From JAEMQF01 sp049297615 (GTDB lineage: Bacteria; Pseudomonadota; Gammaproteobacteria; Burkholderiales; Burkholderiaceae_C), in assembly GCA_049297615.1 (NCBI GenBank), contig JBAQUQ010000254.1, positions 1 through 12,909 on the forward strand: a DNA stretch of 12,909 nt, given 5' to 3'. Within the stretch, counting starts at the first letter, position 1. Each line of letters begins with the position of its first letter. This document shows, in pieces, positions 7,114 to 12,909 of this stretch. The notes below the pieces were generated by a model. It was not told the DNA's origin. It made no database searches and saw only the letters and a program-made list of their open reading frames with translations. Position numbers and translations under genes: made by a program.

Positions 7114-7395
7114 GCCTACATCCAAGCCGCGCACAGGCCGCGGCGACCCCGTCGCCAACGAAGATCATGCGTCGGCCGCCCGCCCGAGGCCGCGCGTGCC
7201 CCGCCTCTTGTCCGGTGCGCAGCTTGACCGCGCGCAGCGTCGTGCAATAAGTCACGTCGCTTCGCTGTATTGAAGCGTGGTATACCCATGAGGCTTGGCG
7301 GTCCGCTGCGGACGGTGGACCATATGCTCCCCTGATCGAATCACCCGCTGCGGTGGCTCGACCTTGTGCCGCAAACGGCTCCATGGAGGCAGATG
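7114..7395. other. Intergenic region upstream of the signalling operon
   Basis: No gene is seen in these 282 bases. They hold a 13-base perfect palindrome GTCCGC-T-GCGGAC (7301-7313), an inverted repeat CGCTTC (7258-7263) / GAAGCG (7272-7277), and the 8-base palindrome GGTATACC (7279-7286) whose TATACC is a possible -10 without a good -35. They probably include the promoter of the four-gene unit that follows. No intrinsic terminator with a T-run follows motB. Confidence 0.5.
7301..7313. promoter_or_regulatory. Candidate operator palindrome upstream of the binding-protein gene
   Basis: GTCCGC-T-GCGGAC is a perfect 13-base palindrome 83 bases before the chosen start at 7396 and just downstream of a possible -10 (7281-7286). 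A second GGAC-like half (GTGGACC) follows at 7316-7322. The position suits a repressor site or a leader hairpin. No regulator is assigned. Confidence 0.35.
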
Positions 7396-8454
7396 ATGCG
7401 AGTTTGCTTGGCGCGTGAATCCACCGGCCGCGCCGATGCAATCCCGGCGCAATATTCTTCCAGGGCTCGTGGTCGCCTGCTCGGTGCACGCACCGCGCGC
7501 GGCTGCCTGGGCTTGTCCCTGGCCCTGACTGCTCTGGCGTGCTCGGCGCAGGAACTGACGATTGCTGTGGCGAACAGTGTGCTGTCGCTGCCGATCTTCG
7601 TCGCACAAGCGCAGAAATACTTTGCCGATGAAGGCGTGCCGGTGAAAACCGTCGAATGCGTCGGGGGCCCGCGCTGCTTGGGCCTGATCCTCGAAGACCA
7701 AGCGGCATTGGTCACTGTGTCCGATATGACCGTGATGTTCAACAGCTTCGGCCGCACCGACTACGCCATCGTCGCCACCATCGCCCGATCGACGAGCAAT
7801 TTGAAACTCATCACGCGCAAGAGCGCCGGCATCGCCAGCGTGGCGCAACTCGCCGGCAAACGCGTCGGCACGGTCAAGGCCACCGGTGCACACTACTTCC
7901 TCGATTCCAGCTTGCTTTTCGATGGCATCGACCCCAAGCGCATCGAGCTGGTACTGCTGTCGCCCGAGCAAATCGGCGCGGCGCTCGAGCAAGGACGGAT
8001 CGACGCCGCCTCGATCTGGGAGCCCCATGCGCGACGTTCGCTGCGCGAACTCGCCGGTGACGGTGCCGTCATTCCCAGCCCGCGCAGCTACTCGGTGAGC
8101 TTCAACCTGGTCGCCAACCGCAGGATCATCGCCGAGCGTCAGACCGATTTGGTCAAGGTGTTGCGCGCCCTGGCGCGCGCGCAGCGCTTCATCCGCGAGC
8201 AGCCGCAGCAGGCCCAGGCCATCCTGGTGCAGACGCTGCGCCAGGACCAGGACGACATCAATGCCCTGTGGAACGATCTGGACTACCGGCTGGCGATTGA
8301 CCAGTTGCTGCTCAACACGCTCCAGGCCCAGGCCCGATGGGCACTGCGCGAAGGCCATGTGCCGCACGATGCCCGCATCCCCAACTACCTGCGTTTCGTC
8401 GCCACCGAGCCGCTGCGCCAGGCCGTGCCGATGGCCGTCACCCTGGACAAGTAA
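7396..8454 (+). CDS. Periplasmic NMT1/SsuA-like substrate-binding protein, probably a sensor partner of the kinase
   Basis: The 352-residue product fits the NMT1/THI5-like, SsuA/TauA-type binding-protein fold: ELTIAVANSVLSLPIFVAQ (53-71) opens lobe one, LAGKRVGTVKATGAHYFLD begins lobe two, and GRIDAASIWEPH is the typical hinge-side motif. Residues 37-49 form the signal-peptide core with likely cleavage near CSA/QE (51/52), after an unusually long basic N-region. C88 and C94 (ECVGGPRC) could form a disulfide. The start at 7396 is chosen because GGAGG (7385-7389) lies six bases before it. An adjacent ATG at 7393 and a GTG at 7366 are alternatives. No permease or ATPase gene is near, and the kinase gene starts eight bases after the stop, so a sensory role like TorT with TorS is more likely than uptake. 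The ligand is unknown. Confidence 0.87.
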   Translation: MRVCLARESTGRADAIPAQYSSRARGRLLGARTARGCLGLSLALTALACSAQELTIAVANSVLSLPIFVAQAQKYFADEGVPVKTVECVGGPRCLGLILEDQAALVTVSDMTVMFNSFGRTDYAIVATIARSTSNLKLITRKSAGIASVAQLAGKRVGTVKATGAHYFLDSSLLFDGIDPKRIELVLLSPEQIGAALEQGRIDAASIWEPHARRSLRELAGDGAVIPSPRSYSVSFNLVANRRIIAERQTDLVKVLRALARAQRFIREQPQQAQAILVQTLRQDQDDINALWNDLDYRLAIDQLLLNTLQAQARWALREGHVPHDARIPNYLRFVATEPLRQAVPMAVTLDK

Positions 8455-8462
8455 GCGCGCCG

Positions 8463-10678
<2,216 letters not shown>

Positions 10679-10682
<4 letters not shown>

Positions 10683-11119
10683 ACATCCTGCTCGTCGAAG
10701 ACAACCCGGCCGACGCAAGGCTGGTGCGCGAAGCGCTCGCCGAAGGCGATGTGGGCGTTGAACTGCACTGGGTGAGCGGCGGCGAATCGGCGCTCGAATT
10801 CCTGCGCCGCGGCGCGGCCTTCCCGGCCGCCCCGACGCCAGACCTCGTCTTGCTCGACCTCAACCTGCCCGGCTTGAGCGGGCAGGAGGTCTTGAATGAG
10901 ATGAAAGGGGACCCCGTGTTGCGCAGCATTCCCGTCGTCGTGCTCACGTCTTCAGCGGCGCCGCAGGACATCTCGGACGCCTATCACGCGCACGCCAACT
11001 CCTATGTCGTCAAGCCCGCGAACTTCGAGTGTTTCATTGCGATCATGGCGATCATCCGTTCCTACTGGCTGACGGCGACGCTGCCCGCTCACCCGGGTCA
11101 ACCCGCCAGATACGGCTGA
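10679..11119 (+). CDS. Single-domain response regulator (Rcp1/CheY-like)
   Basis: A receiver domain alone: 146 residues from 10679, or 148 from the ATG at 10673. Numbering from 10673, the acidic pair is E9/D10 (LLVEDNPAD), the phospho-acceptor D62 (LLDLNLPG), the switch T92 (VLTSS) and the lysine K114 (VVKP). The NPAD motif, the RRGAAFPAAPTPDL insertion before the phospho-site loop and the C-terminal SYW sequence resemble Rcp1-type regulators, which commonly pair with phytochrome-like kinases of the SHDLQEPLR type seen upstream. The kinase stop (TGA, 10680-10682) overlaps the start as ATGA, a sign of translational coupling. GAGGCGG (10656-10662) is ten bases before 10673, so either start is possible. 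There is no output domain, so it should act by protein contact or phosphorelay. Confidence 0.92.
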
Positions 11120-11156
11120 GCGGAAACAAACTTCGGCGATGGCGTGAAAGGCAGCA

Positions 11157-11921
11157 ATGCGTTCAATCAGTTCGGTACTGCTGATCGAAGACAACCCGGG
11201 CGACGCGCGCCTGGTGACCGAGTACTTGGCCGAAAGCTTTGGCGGCGCCTGCAGGGTCATCAGCGCAGCGACCCTCGATGCCGGGCTGATGGCATTGCGC
11301 AAGACCCGCGTCGATGTCGTCTTGCTCGACCTGGCCTTGCCCGACAGCCAGGGCCTGGAGACCCTCAGCCAGTTCCAGGCGAGCGCGCCCCGGGTTCCGA
11401 TCGTCATCCTCACCGGCGACGACAACGACGATCTGGCCATCGAGGCGTTGCGCGGGGGTGCGCAGGACTATCTGCCGAAAAAGCAAGCCAGCAGTGCGGC
11501 ACTGACAAGGGCCATGTGCTACGCCGTCGCGCGCCACCTCGCCGCCGACGAATTGCACGACGCCCGGGTGGGCGACGCCATGGCCGCAGAGGGCGTCGAA
11601 GACGGGATCGTGCAGGTCGACTCGAGCGCGTCGATTCGCTACGCGAACACGCGCGTGGCCAGTCTGCTGGGCATCGTTCGCGCCGAACTCGAAGGCCGAT
11701 CCCTGCTCGGACTCGTCGACCCGGCGCATCGCGAAGCCTTGGCCGGTTTGCTGGCGACGCCGCCCGGAGTGCGCTCCAGCTGCGAGTTGCGCCTGCTGCG
11801 CCCCGATTCGGCGCTGTGCTGGGTGGTCGCCTCGGCAGGCGGCATCTTGGCCCTGCCCGGCGATGGCTTCGAGCTGGTGGTGATGCTGACCGACATCACT
11901 GCCCGCAAGCTGGCTGACTGA
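11157..11921 (+). CDS. Response regulator with receiver and PAS domains, no output domain
   Basis: The 254-residue product has an N-terminal receiver (about 5-125) with E11/D12 (LLIEDNPGD), phospho-acceptor D58 (LLDLALPD), T86 (ILTGDD) and K108 (YLPKK), followed by a PAS domain (about 135-250: GIVQVDSSASIRYANTRVASLLG, then LVDPAHREAL and ending MLTDITARKLAD). It begins 37 bases after the previous regulator with a usable Shine-Dalgarno (AAAGG) and has normal codon use. The chain stops exactly where a GGDEF or kinase domain often begins after a PAS. It may be a natural REC-PAS adaptor or the remnant of a longer protein. The adjacent kinase is the obvious phosphodonor. The role of the PAS domain (ligand, dimerisation) cannot be read from sequence. 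Confidence 0.88.
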   Translation: MRSISSVLLIEDNPGDARLVTEYLAESFGGACRVISAATLDAGLMALRKTRVDVVLLDLALPDSQGLETLSQFQASAPRVPIVILTGDDNDDLAIEALRGGAQDYLPKKQASSAALTRAMCYAVARHLAADELHDARVGDAMAAEGVEDGIVQVDSSASIRYANTRVASLLGIVRAELEGRSLLGLVDPAHREALAGLLATPPGVRSSCELRLLRPDSALCWVVASAGGILALPGDGFELVVMLTDITARKLAD

Positions 11922-11925
11922 CGGG

Positions 11926-11940
11926 CGCCGCAAGGCGGCG
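11926..11940. terminator. Short hairpin between convergent genes, possible weak bidirectional terminator
   Basis: CGCCGC (11926-11931), loop AAG, GCGGCG (11935-11940) is a perfect 6-base stem in the 31-base gap between the REC-PAS stop and the sigma-factor stop on the other strand. Its position is right for a shared terminator, but neither strand has a T-run, so intrinsic termination is doubtful. Confidence 0.35.
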
Positions 11941-11952
11941 GCCTTGGGGCGC

Positions 11953-12405
11953 TCAGTACGAGCGCAGATTGACGCGCAGCCGCGCGAGCGATTCCCGGTG
12001 CAGATCGAGCACGTGCGACTGCGGCACCTCGAGCACGGCCGCGGCCTCTTTCAGGTTCATGTCGTGCTCGTAGAACATGCTCATCACGTACTGCTCGTGC
12101 TCGGGCAGGCTCTTGATGGCATCGACCAGGGCGCCGCGCAGGCCATCGCTGTCGCGCACTTCTTCGAGCATCGCGTCGCGAATGCGCTGGGTGGCGAAGC
12201 TCTCGAACTGCACTCCCTGGCTGCGGTCGAAAGTCGACAACGCCTCGCTCAGGCCGACCATGCCGACGTGCAACAGGTCCTCCAGATCCGCATCGCCTTG
12301 CGCCTTGGCCAGCATCTGATGCGCCAGACGGTGGACCAGGGGGCTGTATTGCTCGAGCCGGGTGTCGGCGTCGAGCGGGAATGTGCTTGTGGATACTGGC
12401 GTCAT
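11953..12405 (-). CDS. FliA-like sigma factor lacking region 3
   Basis: From the ATG at 12405 the product is 150 residues, against about 239 for E. coli FliA. Residues 20-84 are sigma region 2 of FliA type: YSPLVHRLAHQ, DLEDLLHVGMVGLSEA, then SQGVQFESFATQRIRDAMLE (62-81). Residues 93-148 are region 4: LPEHEQYVMSMFYEHDMNLKEAAAVLEV and the helix-turn-helix SHVLDLHRESLARLR. Region 3, about 85 residues in E. coli FliA, is missing: EEVRDSD runs straight into GLRGALVDAIKSLPE with the frame kept. The 12405 start has a good Shine-Dalgarno (GAGGG, 12412-12416, six bases away). The same frame is open upstream to the window edge, so a longer fusion is possible. Sigma-28 directs late flagellar transcription. 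Whether this form is active, or a second copy beside a full fliA elsewhere, cannot be told here. Confidence 0.8.
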   Translation of the reverse strand: MTPVSTSTFPLDADTRLEQYSPLVHRLAHQMLAKAQGDADLEDLLHVGMVGLSEALSTFDRSQGVQFESFATQRIRDAMLEEVRDSDGLRGALVDAIKSLPEHEQYVMSMFYEHDMNLKEAAAVLEVPQSHVLDLHRESLARLRVNLRSY

Positions 12406-12909
12406 GTCATACCCTCGGTGGTGCGGCGGCTCAGGTTGCTGTTGGAGAACGGATCGTCGGGTCATGGCACAGGCGTCGCAGCAGGTCTGCTCACAACCAC
12501 AGACCGGGCCGGCGCCGGGCGCGGACCGGGGCATGGCCTGCGGCGCTGCGTCGAGCTGCGCCGGGAACCCGAAAGCCATGCGCAGGGCGGGCCGCACCTG
12601 GGTCGGCAGGAGACGGGACCAGGCGTCGGACGCCAGCTTGTTCAGCAGCGCGTCGCACAATTGCGCATCGTCGGGCTGTTGCGCCAGAGCCAAAAGCAAC
12701 TGCGATGTATGCAGCAGGGTGATGGCCAGGGAAGGGTCGATCCTGCCTTGCGCCTGCGGAGCCGCGTTCTCGCTCGATGCCCACAGATTCTGGCGCATGC
12801 GATCCAGGACATCGATCCACGGTCCGGCGTGCGTGCGCGTCGCGCAGCGCGCGAGTGCGAGTTGCAAGGCGGCAGCGACCTTGCGCGCCGCGTCGGGCCT
12901 GGGCCCGGC
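12406..12909 (-). CDS. Unrecognised helical coding segment, partial, in frame with the sigma factor
   Basis: The frame of the sigma gene stays open for 168 more codons to the right edge. From 12909 to about 12500 the codons have the strong G/C third-position bias of a real gene, and the protein looks helical (for example SLAITLLHTSQLLLALAQQP and DALLNKLASDAWSRLLP). I recognise no family. Then comes a cysteine cluster, CGC-x3-CC-x2-C in VCGCEQTCCDACAM (about 12474-12490). The last 28 or so codons before 12405 have less biased codons (CGA, CAA, CCT, GTT), as expected of a linker or non-coding DNA. It could be the N-terminal part of a fused sigma protein, or a separate upstream gene whose stop was lost by a frameshift. 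In the other two frames stops lie at about 12481 (TGA after LWL) and 12464. The true start is off-window. Confidence 0.5.

Noticed and set aside
8337..8462. Earlier start for the kinase giving 42 more residues
   Set aside because: The extra segment overlaps the binding-protein gene, is Arg/Pro/His-rich, and would place a non-membrane tail before a normal first transmembrane helix that begins at the 8463 ATG.

Overview
The window is high-GC DNA that reads like a motile betaproteobacterium. FlhDC as flagellar master regulator is largely confined to enterics and Beta/Gammaproteobacteria, and the combination of flhDC next to motAB, strong G/C third-codon bias and a LapB-type type I secretion ATPase points to Burkholderiales. 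The rhodanese fusion would suit a sulfur-active genus, but that is a guess and no genus is claimed.

Layout: (1) 1-2187, minus strand: a nearly complete LapB/LssB-family type I secretion ABC transporter whose last residues lie off the left edge. (2) 2188-2578: a divergent intergenic region, then flhD (2579-2902) and flhC (2917-3453). (3) 3622-4836: a secreted protein fusing a PhnD-like periplasmic binding domain to a rhodanese domain. (4) 4837-5145: stacked hairpins ending in a clear intrinsic terminator, then a good sigma-28 (FliA) promoter for motA. (5) motA (5146-6006) and motB (6163-7113), the flagellar stator. (6) 7114-7395: intergenic DNA with palindromes, then a signalling operon: an NMT1/SsuA-like periplasmic binding protein (7396-8454), a membrane HAMP-PAS-PAS histidine kinase (8463-10682), a single-domain response regulator (about 10679-11119) and a REC-PAS protein (11157-11921). 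(7) Convergent on the minus strand, a 150-residue FliA-like sigma factor (11953-12405) that has regions 2 and 4 but no region 3. It lies in an open frame that continues to the right edge (12406-12909) and encodes an unrecognised helical segment with a cysteine cluster.

How it may work together: flhDC turns on flagellar genes, a FliA-type promoter drives motAB, and the divergent secretion gene may export a biofilm adhesin, which would put attachment opposite motility. Two binding-protein genes without transporter partners (one fused to rhodanese, one paired with a kinase) sit around motAB, so this locus may feed periplasmic ligand sensing into motility. The kinase operon has no visible DNA-binding or enzymatic output, so its target is elsewhere or acts through protein contacts. 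The most unusual items are the region-3-less FliA-like sigma factor, the binding-protein/rhodanese fusion, and the binding protein-kinase-REC-REC/PAS operon embedded in a motility locus.
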